IMG/VR virus record: IMGVR_UViG_3300020442_003277
Span: 1-35,518 of that record
Strand: one strand, 5' to 3'
DNA: 35,518 nt
Source: a virus
Shown here one piece after another: positions 14,010 to 21,930 of this stretch. Each line of letters opens with the position of its first letter. Positions within the stretch are counted from its first letter, which is position 1. Below the pieces are notes generated by a model. It had not been told where the DNA came from. It did not search any database and was given only the letters and a program-made list of their open reading frames with translations. The translations under genes and the position numbers were made by a program.

Positions 14010-17000
14010 TTACTGCTCCAAGAGAGGCGATTCAGATACAAAGATGTTAGACATATCTCTATTTATTATGACTGGAGTAGTGATGGGCACAGGCATTTCG
14101 ATGACAAAAGGTATTGTCTCTGATGAATGGAAGTTTAAATCCATCGCATAAGTTTTAGAGAAATCATACTTACCAATCGTTTGTAACTTAAGATCATCTG
14201 CAAATCCACTCTTGGCAGCATCCATAAAATTAACCTTGGGGGTAGTCTCTTCAGCACCCTCAGGTATAATTTGATTACCTTTCTCATCGAATGAAAGATT
14301 AAGGTCACCGATATTTAAGATGTCTTCACCAGGCTTACCACCTGCCAGTGTATTAGCAAAATCTTTGAGCATACCAGGCAATGACTCAAAGAATTTCTTC
14401 GGCGGCGGTGGTGGTGGAGGTGGTGGTGGAGCTCCAGGTGATGTTGTTTGTAGTGCAGGAGATGAAGAATCTGAAGGAGTTACAGTTGTGTCACCCTCAC
14501 CAGTAACTACAGGGATGTTACCTTTAGCACCTGCCTTAATTGCATTGGCAATCTTAGATGCTTCTCTATTAATAAATGCCTGAGGACCATCTAAAATACT
14601 CTGATTTAATGGTGCAACTTCCAGGAGTCCTGACAAGTTATTGCTATTGACAGCACCAAGCTTTCTCTGCGCTGAGTGAATACCATATGCAGCATTTAAA
14701 GCGTTGATGAATCCATTCTCTTTACCCCGTGCTGCCATGTTTGGGTTGATGCCCATCATGCCAGATCTACCCATTGGTGTGGGTGCATCCATATGAAGCT
14801 CAACTGTTGTGATGCCAGCAGCGTTATCTTTATCAATTCTAGAGTAATTGGATTGTGGATTAGAAGTATAATCAACCCTTACAGGTTTCCTATACATCGC
14901 AAGACCACCAGATAATGCAGCTGCTTTCTGTGCAATCTTATCGTTAAAATATGCCTCATTACTTTGATATCCCTTAGCATAAGGCATATGTGGTGCAGTT
15001 GACATATTACCTGAGATGCCGCCACCACTAGTGCCATAAGCGGTATCAGGACCAGGCTTCGTCATATCAGCATGACCCGCATACAGAGCAACTTTACCAC
15101 CGCCAGACAGTTGCTGTATTGACGCACTAACATCAATAGGTTCTGCACCTGTAAGATCTTGGAATGTATTTTCTTTATTCAACCACTCCCAAATCTTTCC
15201 ACCAGAATTCCAGATCTCACCAACAGCAGAGAAGATTGGTTTGATGGCATTGTCATAAACAAAACCAGGAATGCCAGTTGCAATCTTCCATGTCTCTTGA
15301 ATTGCTCTAACTGCTGGATCGATGTATCCCTTAATGGGATCAATAATCATCTCACCAATTTCTTTTGCCTTAGCAAACCCTTCAGCAACAGTCTTGGAAA
15401 CTTTGTTGCCTACAGCCGTTAGCATCTCTGGTATCAGAGTTGCTGGCATTCCAATAAGTTGGAATAATTCTCCTATTTTACCTGCAATATTGCCAAGATT
15501 CCATCCTGTAAATATACCTCTGATCTTTTCAAAGACCCAATTAATTGCAGCTTTACCTGCTTCCTGAATCATTTGAAGTAGGATAGGAGCACCCTCTTTG
15601 AATACTTTTCCTATACCTTGAGCACCTGCCAAAATGGTGTCAAAAATTAGATTGAGTAATTCTTGTGGTCCATTCAGCACATACTTTTGGAATGCTGCCC
15701 AGACTGCTTCACGCCATGGTTTAGATGCTTCCATCAACATCTTACCAAAGTCAAGCACTTGACCTTTAGCAAAATTCCACATGGAAGTGATTGCATTCCA
15801 TGCACCATCCATAATCTGACCACCGAGATTCTTTATGGACTCCCAAAGTCCTGCCCAGAATTCTCCGTTAGCAATAAAGTCTGTCCAAAGTTTCTTCGCA
15901 CCTTCTAATGCTGCTTTACCTAGAGCACCTAGACCTTCACCCTCTCCTGCCTTACCTGTCATGGTGCGGTAGATCCATCCACCAATTGCTTCACCAGCAA
16001 TGGCACCAAGCATAGATCCAACAAATGCACCTAATGGCACTGTGATAGGTGCTGCAGGACCACCAAAGGCACCAATAGCACCACCTGCCCATCCACCTAA
16101 TACCTCACCCAAACCAGCACCGAGACCCTTGGATGCTGCTTCCATCACAGAGTCACCAGCAATCCAGTTGAATACTGCAGTGATAAAGGTGCTAAAGAAT
16201 GGAATCCTGATCTTCTTGATCAGTGCCATCACACCTTTATAACCACCTTTACCTAAGAATTTGAGAATAAATCTCTTAGATAGTTTATCAAGTCTAAACT
16301 TACCAAAAGTGTCGCCAACACCCTTTGTCAGAGTGCTACCTCTTACCTGAGTAGTGGGTGCTAAACTACCTGTTTTGGGAGCAGAAGTTAATCTACCATT
16401 ATTAAGTAGTCTATTTGTTCTTGTATTTGCTCTTTGTGTTGCTTGAGATGGCGATAGTCCATCTCGTACTGCATCATCATATGCACCCGACCAAGCACGA
16501 GCAGCTTCGTTACCATGTAACTTAGAAAATTTATTAACACCACTCTGACGTGGGTTATCAACAGGACCACTCCTAGGTTTGGGTTTACCGTCCTTATCTA
16601 AACCTCCATCGTCAACTCTGTTTGTTGATCCAGTTGTATCTCCTCGTTTACGTCTACTATTATTCTTGCCATCATCACCACTTCTAGTTCTGGAAGGATC
16701 ATAGTTATTGAATAAATCTAATACGCTCAGCAGATCGGTGACCAAACTGAATGGATTCATCAGATATTTTAATCCAATGATGCCTAGCATCATCTGACCA
16801 AATCCACCAATCCTATCTAAGAATCCGCTCTCAGGATCTACTAACTTACTAAATCCATCACCAATATTATCAACCGCTGCTTTGATGAAACCCCATACCT
16901 TCTTAACAACGAAGGTAAACTTCTTCATAAATTCACTGATCATCTTCTGATTATTTTCATCAGACAACCAATCTAATGTAGCTGCACCTATACCAATTGC

Positions 17001-17405
17001 CAGCAGGTTACCAAAGAAACCAACAAACGGTTGTAAAAGACCGTCAAGGAAACTCATGAATCCCTTACGTTTCTTTTTGAGTTTGGGATCTCTAGCTTCT
17101 TCTGCCTTACCTTCCCTCTCCATCTCTGATGAAGATTTAGTCTTACCTTCTTGCCTTTCTTCTGCTAAACGATCTGCTTCTAATCTTGCTTGACGCCTAC
17201 GAATCTCCTCATTATTTTCTTCTAAGATCTTAGCAGATCTATTATTCTTATTGATATCCTCTAAAATTTTGCCGATCCCTTCTACACTGGCACCCATTCT
17301 GTTGAAAGAAAGAGTTGCGCCACGAACCAGTTTTGCTGCAGATGTACTATTAGTAGAAACACCTGCAGGAGAAACAAACTTATGTGCTTTTATTTTAGAG
17401 GTCAT
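14010..17405 (-). CDS. Tape-measure-like tail protein with amidase-like domain (1131 aa)
   Basis: A basic, charged coiled-coil N-terminus (45-115) is followed by a hydrophobic module (115-235) shared with the 1109-aa gene. Then come Gly-rich, membrane-like helices (420-475, e.g. LGEVLGGWAGGAIGAFGG) and long amphipathic helices to about 750, as in tape measure proteins. Residues about 770-960 match the zinc N-acetylmuramoyl-L-alanine amidase (Amidase_3) pattern: KVALYAGHAD (H778), SNEAYF (E817), TTVELHMDAP (H871) and GLLEVAPLNQ (E929). A run of ten prolines (993-1002) precedes a C-terminal part. The gene follows gp26 and its -1-frame extension, exactly where a tape measure gene lies in many tailed phages; its ATG overlaps the TGA of that extension. 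Tape-measure role is inferred from size, structure and synteny; amidase activity from motifs. Confidence 0.7.
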   Translation of the reverse strand: MTSKIKAHKFVSPAGVSTNSTSAAKLVRGATLSFNRMGASVEGIGKILEDINKNNRSAKILEENNEEIRRRQARLEADRLAEERQEGKTKSSSEMEREGKAEEARDPKLKKKRKGFMSFLDGLLQPFVGFFGNLLAIGIGAATLDWLSDENNQKMISEFMKKFTFVVKKVWGFIKAAVDNIGDGFSKLVDPESGFLDRIGGFGQMMLGIIGLKYLMNPFSLVTDLLSVLDLFNNYDPSRTRSGDDGKNNSRRKRGDTTGSTNRVDDGGLDKDGKPKPRSGPVDNPRQSGVNKFSKLHGNEAARAWSGAYDDAVRDGLSPSQATQRANTRTNRLLNNGRLTSAPKTGSLAPTTQVRGSTLTKGVGDTFGKFRLDKLSKRFILKFLGKGGYKGVMALIKKIRIPFFSTFITAVFNWIAGDSVMEAASKGLGAGLGEVLGGWAGGAIGAFGGPAAPITVPLGAFVGSMLGAIAGEAIGGWIYRTMTGKAGEGEGLGALGKAALEGAKKLWTDFIANGEFWAGLWESIKNLGGQIMDGAWNAITSMWNFAKGQVLDFGKMLMEASKPWREAVWAAFQKYVLNGPQELLNLIFDTILAGAQGIGKVFKEGAPILLQMIQEAGKAAINWVFEKIRGIFTGWNLGNIAGKIGELFQLIGMPATLIPEMLTAVGNKVSKTVAEGFAKAKEIGEMIIDPIKGYIDPAVRAIQETWKIATGIPGFVYDNAIKPIFSAVGEIWNSGGKIWEWLNKENTFQDLTGAEPIDVSASIQQLSGGGKVALYAGHADMTKPGPDTAYGTSGGGISGNMSTAPHMPYAKGYQSNEAYFNDKIAQKAAALSGGLAMYRKPVRVDYTSNPQSNYSRIDKDNAAGITTVELHMDAPTPMGRSGMMGINPNMAARGKENGFINALNAAYGIHSAQRKLGAVNSNNLSGLLEVAPLNQSILDGPQAFINREASKIANAIKAGAKGNIPVVTGEGDTTVTPSDSSSPALQTTSPGAPPPPPPPPPPKKFFESLPGMLKDFANTLAGGKPGEDILNIGDLNLSFDEKGNQIIPEGAEETTPKVNFMDAAKSGFADDLKLQTIGKYDFSKTYAMDLNFHSSETIPFVIEMPVPITTPVIINRDMSNIFVSESPLLEQ
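14060..14068 (-). promoter_or_regulatory. Late-type promoter box TAATAAATA inside the 1131-aa gene
   Basis: TAATAAATA on the minus strand lies 54 bases before the ATG of the 1109-aa gene, in the coding sequence for PVIINRD of the upstream gene. It could start an internal late transcript. Confidence 0.4.
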
Positions 17406-17596
17406 CTACCTGACATTTGTCGTTCTTTGGCTCTTCGCTCCTCTTCTTTGAGGAATTGGATCAACATCTGAACGTAAACTTCTTTTTCCCAAGGCATCAA
17501 GTTTTCTATGTATTGTATGTCCCACTTATGGTGATGCATCAGGGCGAAATTGGATTCAAAATATGTCTCCAAATCATTATGTAAAAGGGCTATGCG
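17402..17596 (-). CDS. -1-frame extension of gp26 (probable gp26 frameshift product, 64 codons)
   Basis: An open frame without stops runs from the slippery site at the end of gp26 to the TGA at 17402-17404, overlapping the tape-measure-like ATG (ATGA). It reads RIALLHNDLETYFESNFALM then HHHKWDIQYIENLMPWEKEV and a charged helical end. The first in-frame ATG is at codon 20 and has no obvious ribosome binding site, whereas it joins gp26 by a -1 shift at T TTT TTC, giving about 304 residues in total. The arrangement of chaperone, -1 extension and tape measure gene is that of lambda G/GT and many other tail assembly chaperones. A separate protein starting at TTG or at the internal ATG is the alternative. 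Confidence 0.65.
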   Translation of the reverse strand, partial: RIALLHNDLETYFESNFALMHHHKWDIQYIENLMPWEKEVYVQMLIQFLKEEERRAKERQMSGR

Positions 17597-18315
17597 AAAA
17601 AAGATGCAAGTCCTTCAATAACAACCTCACTCTTAACTCCAGTATTAGGATTCTCAACCTCTAAGGTGTGAGAAAGTTTGGGCATTGTCTCAAAGTATTT
17701 TTGAATTTGCTGGAATTGCTTGCTGTTAAATTGCTCAAACCATTCACGCATTTCTGCTTTAGGTGTGTCTGCACAATCATAAACTTGATTGGTATCAGCA
17801 ATACTAACAATGCAGTCTGCGGCAAGATCAAACACTTGATCTAAAGCAGACCCAGCATTCTCACTATCTTCAACATCAAAGTTTCCTTTGATGAAGGTAT
17901 CCAAACTAGGATATCCCATGGTGATAATAACATCATCACTCAATTTAATTTCATTGGTGTGATCTTTATTCTTGACAATTTTAATATCGTCCAAGGGGAT
18001 TTCAACCTTTACCTCAGTCTCATCATCGTCAGGACATGTAAGATTAACTTCAACAGTTTCACCAACAGATGATGCCCTGATTCTCAAGAAAAGATATTCA
18101 ATATCGAATGTAGCAAGGTCATCAATTTTTTTGATGTTGGTGCAGTCAGTAAGGATGCGTTTGACAGCATCAATCATGTCTTCTTGATCACCTGATTCCA
18201 TTGCAAGAAATAGAAGTTTCTCTTCTTTAACTAGGAAAGGTCTATATTTAACCGCTCTACCATCAGAAGGCAGTTTGGTATTATAATAAGGTACACTTAA
18301 CTTAGGTAATGCCAT
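17590..18315 (-). CDS. 26: gp26-like baseplate hub assembly protein / tail chaperone (241 aa)
   Basis: The start MALPKLSVPYYNTKLPSDGR with AVKYRPFLVKEEKLLFLAME and SGDQEDMIDAVKRILTDC is the recognisable T4 gp26 family N-terminus. A strand region with VEVNLTCPDDDETEVKVEIP and a C-terminal helical part MREWFEQFNSKQFQQIQKYF follow. T4 gp26 (208 aa) is a baseplate hub assembly factor. The gene lies between gp54 and the tape-measure-like gene and is preceded by a late-type box 22 bases before the ATG. The zero-frame stop TAG is at 17590-17592. Just before it is the slippery heptamer T TTT TTC, suggesting that some ribosomes continue into the -1 frame. Confidence 0.85.
   Translation of the reverse strand: MALPKLSVPYYNTKLPSDGRAVKYRPFLVKEEKLLFLAMESGDQEDMIDAVKRILTDCTNIKKIDDLATFDIEYLFLRIRASSVGETVEVNLTCPDDDETEVKVEIPLDDIKIVKNKDHTNEIKLSDDVIITMGYPSLDTFIKGNFDVEDSENAGSALDQVFDLAADCIVSIADTNQVYDCADTPKAEMREWFEQFNSKQFQQIQKYFETMPKLSHTLEVENPNTGVKSEVVIEGLASFFA
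17596..17616 (-). promoter_or_regulatory. Probable programmed -1 frameshift site in gp26
   Basis: On the minus strand the zero-frame codons TCT TTT TTC contain the heptamer T TTT TTC (17596-17602) that allows both tRNAs to slip back one base. Eight bases upstream lies GAAGGA (17611-17616), an SD-like stimulator placed as in dnaX. The zero-frame stop follows one codon later, and the -1 frame is open for 64 codons. Confidence 0.65.
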
Positions 18316-18336
18316 AGAAATTCAACTCAGTATTTT

Positions 18337-18343
18337 TATTTAG
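18337..18343 (-). promoter_or_regulatory. Late-type promoter box CTAAATA before gp26
   Basis: The minus strand reads CCTAAATAAA 22 bases before the gp26 ATG, in the gap after gp54. Confidence 0.55.
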
Positions 18344-18347
18344 GGGG

Positions 18348-19262
18348 TTAGGCGATGGGGGGGTTGCTGATGAAGCCAGACATTAACTGACCACCAGATT
18401 GTGAAGAGTTAGTTTTAAGGTTTTGTGCCGCTGGTGCTCTAGTTTGTGTTGCTGGATTTGGATCATTGATTGACTGTCCAGGAATGGGTAACGGAGAATC
18501 ATCAGAAGCACCAGTATTAAAGTAGAATGCTCTACCATCATCATCTAGAATCTGCTTACCATAGAATCTATATCTCTCGTAATAGAATCCAACATCCAAT
18601 GTGATTGTCTGAGCCTGTTGGTTATTGAGATTCATAGATCCAATATTATATGGAAAGACATTTTCCATATCATACACACCAACTAGTTGATGATTTTTAA
18701 AAAAGTCTGCTTTTTTAGGAAGTGGAATACCATTCTTCTTATAGAATCTTTTGGTTTCTTCTGTCAAGTCAAAGATTTTACCACCACCTCTTTCATACTT
18801 GAAAATATACAGGTGGGGAGCAGTGTAATCATCATAGTAATCAGTCATCTGATTAGAATCACTGGACATGATTTGTATCCACTTCTCAAAAATCATCCTA
18901 GTCTTATGTGACCTAGGCATTCTGAATGTGATACTAATCTGACTGAATGTTGACGTGGTTGCATAGTTATATGCTGCACCAACATTTTTAATTTGACCAG
19001 TGGTTACCTGCTTACTGGGAAGGTTAACACTGTCAGCATAATAGTTTAAGATCTTATTTTCATCCCTTACCTCCAGATCATACTTACCATACAGTAAATA
19101 TCTACCAGATCTCAGGCACCTTGGCGTAGCAAAATTTACAGCATACAGATTCTGTGTTGCTGGTCCATTTTCATTGTCCTTAAAAAATGACTGAAACTCA
19201 GAGATTCTAAAGGAGCTTGAATGTCTACCCTTTCTTCTTAGATAGTTTTTGTTTCCTGCCAT
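18348..19262 (-). CDS. 54: gp54-like baseplate tail tube initiator (304 aa)
   Basis: The middle of the protein has the tail-tube fold pattern: NLYAVNFATPRC, YYADSVNLPSKQVTTGQI, FSQISITFRMPRSHKTRMIF followed by EKWIQIM, then VGVYDMENVFPYNIGSMNLN and TITLDVGFYYERYRFY. This is the layout of T4 gp19/gp54-type tube proteins, and its size (T4 gp54 is 320 aa) and linkage with gp48 support gp54, the initiator on which the tube polymerises. The N-terminus is basic and Ser-rich; the C-terminus is low-complexity, Pro, Gln and Ser rich. It starts one base after the gp4 stop. A gp19-type tube paralogue cannot be excluded, but the position among baseplate genes argues for gp54. Confidence 0.72.
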   Translation of the reverse strand: MAGNKNYLRRKGRHSSSFRISEFQSFFKDNENGPATQNLYAVNFATPRCLRSGRYLLYGKYDLEVRDENKILNYYADSVNLPSKQVTTGQIKNVGAAYNYATTSTFSQISITFRMPRSHKTRMIFEKWIQIMSSDSNQMTDYYDDYTAPHLYIFKYERGGGKIFDLTEETKRFYKKNGIPLPKKADFFKNHQLVGVYDMENVFPYNIGSMNLNNQQAQTITLDVGFYYERYRFYGKQILDDDGRAFYFNTGASDDSPLPIPGQSINDPNPATQTRAPAAQNLKTNSSQSGGQLMSGFISNPPIA

Positions 19263-19263
19263 G

Positions 19264-19683
19264 TTATACCTTTAATTCCTTTTCGGTAATAATCTTAAAC
19301 TCCCAACCATTATCTATACAAAATTCTGCCGCTGCTTTCCATTTTGCTTGGTTGACACTCCAGGTAACAACCTCATTAATATATCTTTTAGTCACCCTCT
19401 TTTGTGTGGGTGGTTCTTTGGTTTGTCGGTATGGTTTTACCTCAACCAAATACTTATTGCGACCAATCTTTAAATAAAAATCAGGAAAATAACGATGACG
19501 CTTACCATCTACAGGAGATATGTAAGGTATGATGATCTCTTCACTTCCCCACTCTTCAATTGATGGTGTAATATCACACCACTTCATAAATTTATATTCC
19601 CACGATGATCTATAAATGATATTAGTAGGGTCACCCTTATACTTCCTAGGAAAGGAAGGTCTATACTTTCCCTGATACCTCAT
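19264..19683 (-). CDS. 4: gp4-like head completion protein, PD-(D/E)XK nuclease fold (139 aa)
   Basis: The protein MRYQGKYRPSFPRKYKGDPT is basic and short (T4 gp4 about 150 aa). It shows a nuclease-like core: SSWEYKFMKWCD (E29), PDFYLKIGRNKYLVEVKPYR with D68, E81 and K83 forming a D-ExK active site, and a final helix-strand KAAAEFCIDNGWEFKIIT. This is the T4 gp4 head-completion family, thought to trim or protect DNA ends before head-tail joining. It is transcribed divergently from gp48, with a late-type box in the 36-base gap. No unusual feature is seen. Confidence 0.85.
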   Translation of the reverse strand: MRYQGKYRPSFPRKYKGDPTNIIYRSSWEYKFMKWCDITPSIEEWGSEEIIIPYISPVDGKRHRYFPDFYLKIGRNKYLVEVKPYRQTKEPPTQKRVTKRYINEVVTWSVNQAKWKAAAEFCIDNGWEFKIITEKELKV

Positions 19684-19714
19684 AAATAGATTGTATGATC
19701 ATATATCTATTTAG
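19682..19714. promoter_or_regulatory. Overlapping divergent late promoters between gp4 and gp48
   Basis: The 36-base gap carries ATAAATA on the plus strand (19682-19688) facing gp48 and CTAAATA on the minus strand (19708-19714) facing gp4. Between them is an imperfect palindrome with ATAGAT/ATCTAT arms and TGATCA in the middle. Each -10 box lies in or near the leader of the other transcript. Confidence 0.6.
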
Positions 19715-19719
19715 ACCCA

Positions 19720-20760
19720 ATGGCTAAGGGAAAAAAATCTGGATCTGTTTTGAAGTATCCTCTAAAGCCTCCTGTTGCTGGTAGTCCCTACCTAGAAAGC
19801 ACAGAAGGACCAACTGGAAGGATGGATTTCCTTAGATTCCAAAGGTTTAGAATCAACTATGCAGATACACAGTATGGAGGATTGAATCTTCCTGATAACA
19901 AGGCAACGACTACGTTGAATCCTACTATAGCATACTTGACTATGCCGCATAACATTACGGCAAACTATCAAGCAACGTATAACCAAGCAAACATGGGTGT
20001 GCTTGGCATTGCTGCAACCAGACTTGCATCAGCAATCACAGATGGAATGGCTGGTGAGCAATTAAATGAAATGCTTACTGACATTGTGCAGAGAAGTGCT
20101 GGTGGTGCTCTTCCAGAGATGCTATTTAATAAAGGTGCTACTGCTATCCAAAGTTTAAATCAATTGGGTAGTCTGGGTGGTGATATTACAGGTAATAACT
20201 TGAGTGCTTTGTCTCAGGGAAAGGTTATGAATCCCTATACTGAGCAGGTTTTCCAAGGTATCAACTTTAGAAATCATGTCTTCACCATCAAAATGCTTGC
20301 GCGAAATAAAAAAGAAGCAAAGGAGATTTTGAATCTAATTCAATACTTTAAAGAGGGTGCCCTTCCACAATTGGCAGATGCTCCTAAGACAGGAAAAAAT
20401 AAATCAAATCAAGGTCAAAATAGTAACAACGTCTTCAAAAAGAAGAGTACAAAGCAAAGCACTCAAGGTAGATATCTTAAAGTGCCTGACTATTTTGCTC
20501 TTGAGTTTGTCAGACTGAATATGGAAACAGACACGCTTACACCTGTGCCTCACTATAAATTCCAACCATGTGTCTGTCAATCTGTAAACGTAAATTATAC
20601 ACCAGATGGTCAGTATGTATCTTTCAAGGATGCTATTGCAGATCTTAGACCAAATAATGATGGCTCTTTGAAGCAAATGATGGTGCCTGCAGTTGAATTG
20701 ACACTCAATTTTGCAGAGGCAAGAATTGTAACACAAGCAGACGCAGAAGCAGGATTCTAA
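19720..20760 (+). CDS. 48: gp48-like baseplate tail tube cap (346 aa)
   Basis: Length and layout match T4 gp48 (364 aa). The N-terminus is basic (MAKGKKSGSVLKYPLKPPVA), with TIAYLTMPHNITANYQATYN, then an Ala/Gly-rich helical part, the conserved block KVMNPYTEQVFQGINFRNHV followed by FTIKMLARNKKEAKEILNLI, and a final strand region LTPVPHYKFQPCVCQSVNVN. The gp48 ring closes the baseplate below the tail tube and works with gp54. The gene is on the plus strand, divergent from gp4, and is followed after one base by gp53. No ribosome binding site is obvious. Confidence 0.85.
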   Translation: MAKGKKSGSVLKYPLKPPVAGSPYLESTEGPTGRMDFLRFQRFRINYADTQYGGLNLPDNKATTTLNPTIAYLTMPHNITANYQATYNQANMGVLGIAATRLASAITDGMAGEQLNEMLTDIVQRSAGGALPEMLFNKGATAIQSLNQLGSLGGDITGNNLSALSQGKVMNPYTEQVFQGINFRNHVFTIKMLARNKKEAKEILNLIQYFKEGALPQLADAPKTGKNKSNQGQNSNNVFKKKSTKQSTQGRYLKVPDYFALEFVRLNMETDTLTPVPHYKFQPCVCQSVNVNYTPDGQYVSFKDAIADLRPNNDGSLKQMMVPAVELTLNFAEARIVTQADAEAGF

Positions 20761-20761
20761 T

Positions 20762-21694
20762 ATGGCATACTTCGATCTATTACCAAATCATTATGTTTGG
20801 GAAGGGAATGCCATCGGTGGCATTGACAAAAAACTAGTCAAAAACATATTCAGAAGAGTCGTCCTCGCTGATAAGATTGAGAGGTATGTTAATTCCTATG
20901 AGGCATACTACATTGAAGATGGTGAGAGACCTGAAACTATTGCATATGATTCCTTTGGAGACGCTGAGTTAGACTGGGTAATACTGTTAGTAAACAATAT
21001 TACTGATCCATATACACAATGGCCTATGGATACAAATGCACTATTAGAATATACAACATCTCAATATAGTGATCCTGATGCAATTCACCATTGGGAAACA
21101 AAAGAAGTTGAATTTGAGGGGGCAATCTTCAATAAAGAAGGTATAGAAGTAAATGAAGATTACGTTGTGACTCTTCCCGATGGGACAACTCTTGGTAGAG
21201 ATCAATCAATATTCCCTGTGACTAACTTGGAGCATGAAACTATGCTCAATGAAAAGAAAAGACTCATTGGTATTCCTGATTCCAATTTCGTAGCATTCTT
21301 TGAATCTGAAGTTGATCGTCTCACTGATTACGAAGAAAATCCAGAGCTTGATAGAGATGGCAATAAAACTAGTGTCATCAATCCTACTGCTAAGTATCTA
21401 CAGCGGACTCGTTATAGAAGAGATGGTCAAAATATTTCTGTAGCAGAAGAAGGTGTCCTTTCAGGTGACAATCCTGTAATCGATACTTTCGCTCAAGATT
21501 TTACTGCTGATGATCTCCTCGTTGCATCCGTAACAACAAACACAAGCAACATTCAAAGCACTACATCTACTAGTAGCACTAATACTGCGACAACTACAAC
21601 AACCACAACCACAACAACATCTACATCTAGTGGATCTTCTAGTAGCAGTGGATCATCTGGTAGCAGCGGCGGAGGATACGGTGGAGGATATTGA
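20762..21694 (+). CDS. 53: gp53-like baseplate wedge protein with low-complexity tail (310 aa)
   Basis: The N-terminal half MAYFDLLPNHYVWEGNAIGG, VKNIFRRVVLADKIER and DSFGDAELDWVILLVNNITD fits T4 gp53, the wedge subunit that finishes the wedges and starts the inner baseplate (T4 length 196 aa). The extra length comes from inserted strands (VTLPDGTTLGRDQSIFPVTN) and a C-terminal tail rich in Thr, Ser and Gly, with ten threonines in a row and a GGGYGGGY end, encoded by ACA/ACC-type triplet repeats at about 21586-21620. It starts one base after gp48. The tail is probably flexible and may be exposed on the particle. Confidence 0.8.
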   Translation: MAYFDLLPNHYVWEGNAIGGIDKKLVKNIFRRVVLADKIERYVNSYEAYYIEDGERPETIAYDSFGDAELDWVILLVNNITDPYTQWPMDTNALLEYTTSQYSDPDAIHHWETKEVEFEGAIFNKEGIEVNEDYVVTLPDGTTLGRDQSIFPVTNLEHETMLNEKKRLIGIPDSNFVAFFESEVDRLTDYEENPELDRDGNKTSVINPTAKYLQRTRYRRDGQNISVAEEGVLSGDNPVIDTFAQDFTADDLLVASVTTNTSNIQSTTSTSSTNTATTTTTTTTTTSTSSGSSSSSGSSGSSGGGYGGGY

Positions 21695-21713
21695 TCCCAG
21701 TGAATTTATAACC

Positions 21714-21872
21714 ATGGATATATCAAAAGACGGACTGCACCTTGTGTACAAGTCCGTCTCTTTTCATTTGGATAAGTGGTGTGGTGGAGACCCTAGAGAG
21801 CAAGAAGCACTCTTTATGATGAAAGATAATCTGTTGCGTATTATATTAGAGCAACAGTTTGAAAAACCATAG
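21714..21872 (+). CDS. Conserved cyanophage small protein (52 aa)
   Basis: A 52-residue protein MDISKDGLHLVYKSVSFHLD with the central KWCGGDPREQEALFMMKDNL and an amphipathic helical end. I recall similar small proteins with an SKDGLHLVY start and a KWCGG turn in many cyanomyoviruses, of unknown function. The ATG at 21714 is preferred because the family starts there, although the frame is open upstream over the gp53 end. It is the last plus-strand gene, before an intrinsic terminator. Confidence 0.7.
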   Translation: MDISKDGLHLVYKSVSFHLDKWCGGDPREQEALFMMKDNLLRIILEQQFEKP

Positions 21873-21876
21873 GGGT

Positions 21877-21920
21877 CAAATTTTTGGCGGGATTTTTTTT
21901 CCGACTTTCTGGTAACTAAA
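21877..21920 (+). repeat. Dispersed intergenic repeat, copy 2
   Basis: This copy shares the 19-base core TTTTTGGCGGGATTTTTTT and flanking similarity with 8430-8473. It lies between the convergent 52-aa and oxygenase genes and its right part forms the stem of the adjoining terminator. It is nested in a longer inverted repeat GGTCAAA (21874-21880) / TTTGACC (21934-21940). Confidence 0.65.
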
Positions 21921-21930
21921 AGTCGTTTTT
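21902..21930 (+). terminator. Intrinsic terminator of the gp48-gp53 unit
   Basis: A 7-bp stem CGACTTT/AAAGTCG (21902-21908 with 21919-21925) with a 10-base loop is followed by five T. It overlaps the 3' end of the convergent oxygenase gene. Confidence 0.7.

Noticed and set aside
21630-21713. Longer N-terminus for the 52-aa gene
   Set aside because: The upstream part overlaps the Ser/Gly tail of gp53 in another frame, and the recalled family starts at the ATG at 21714.
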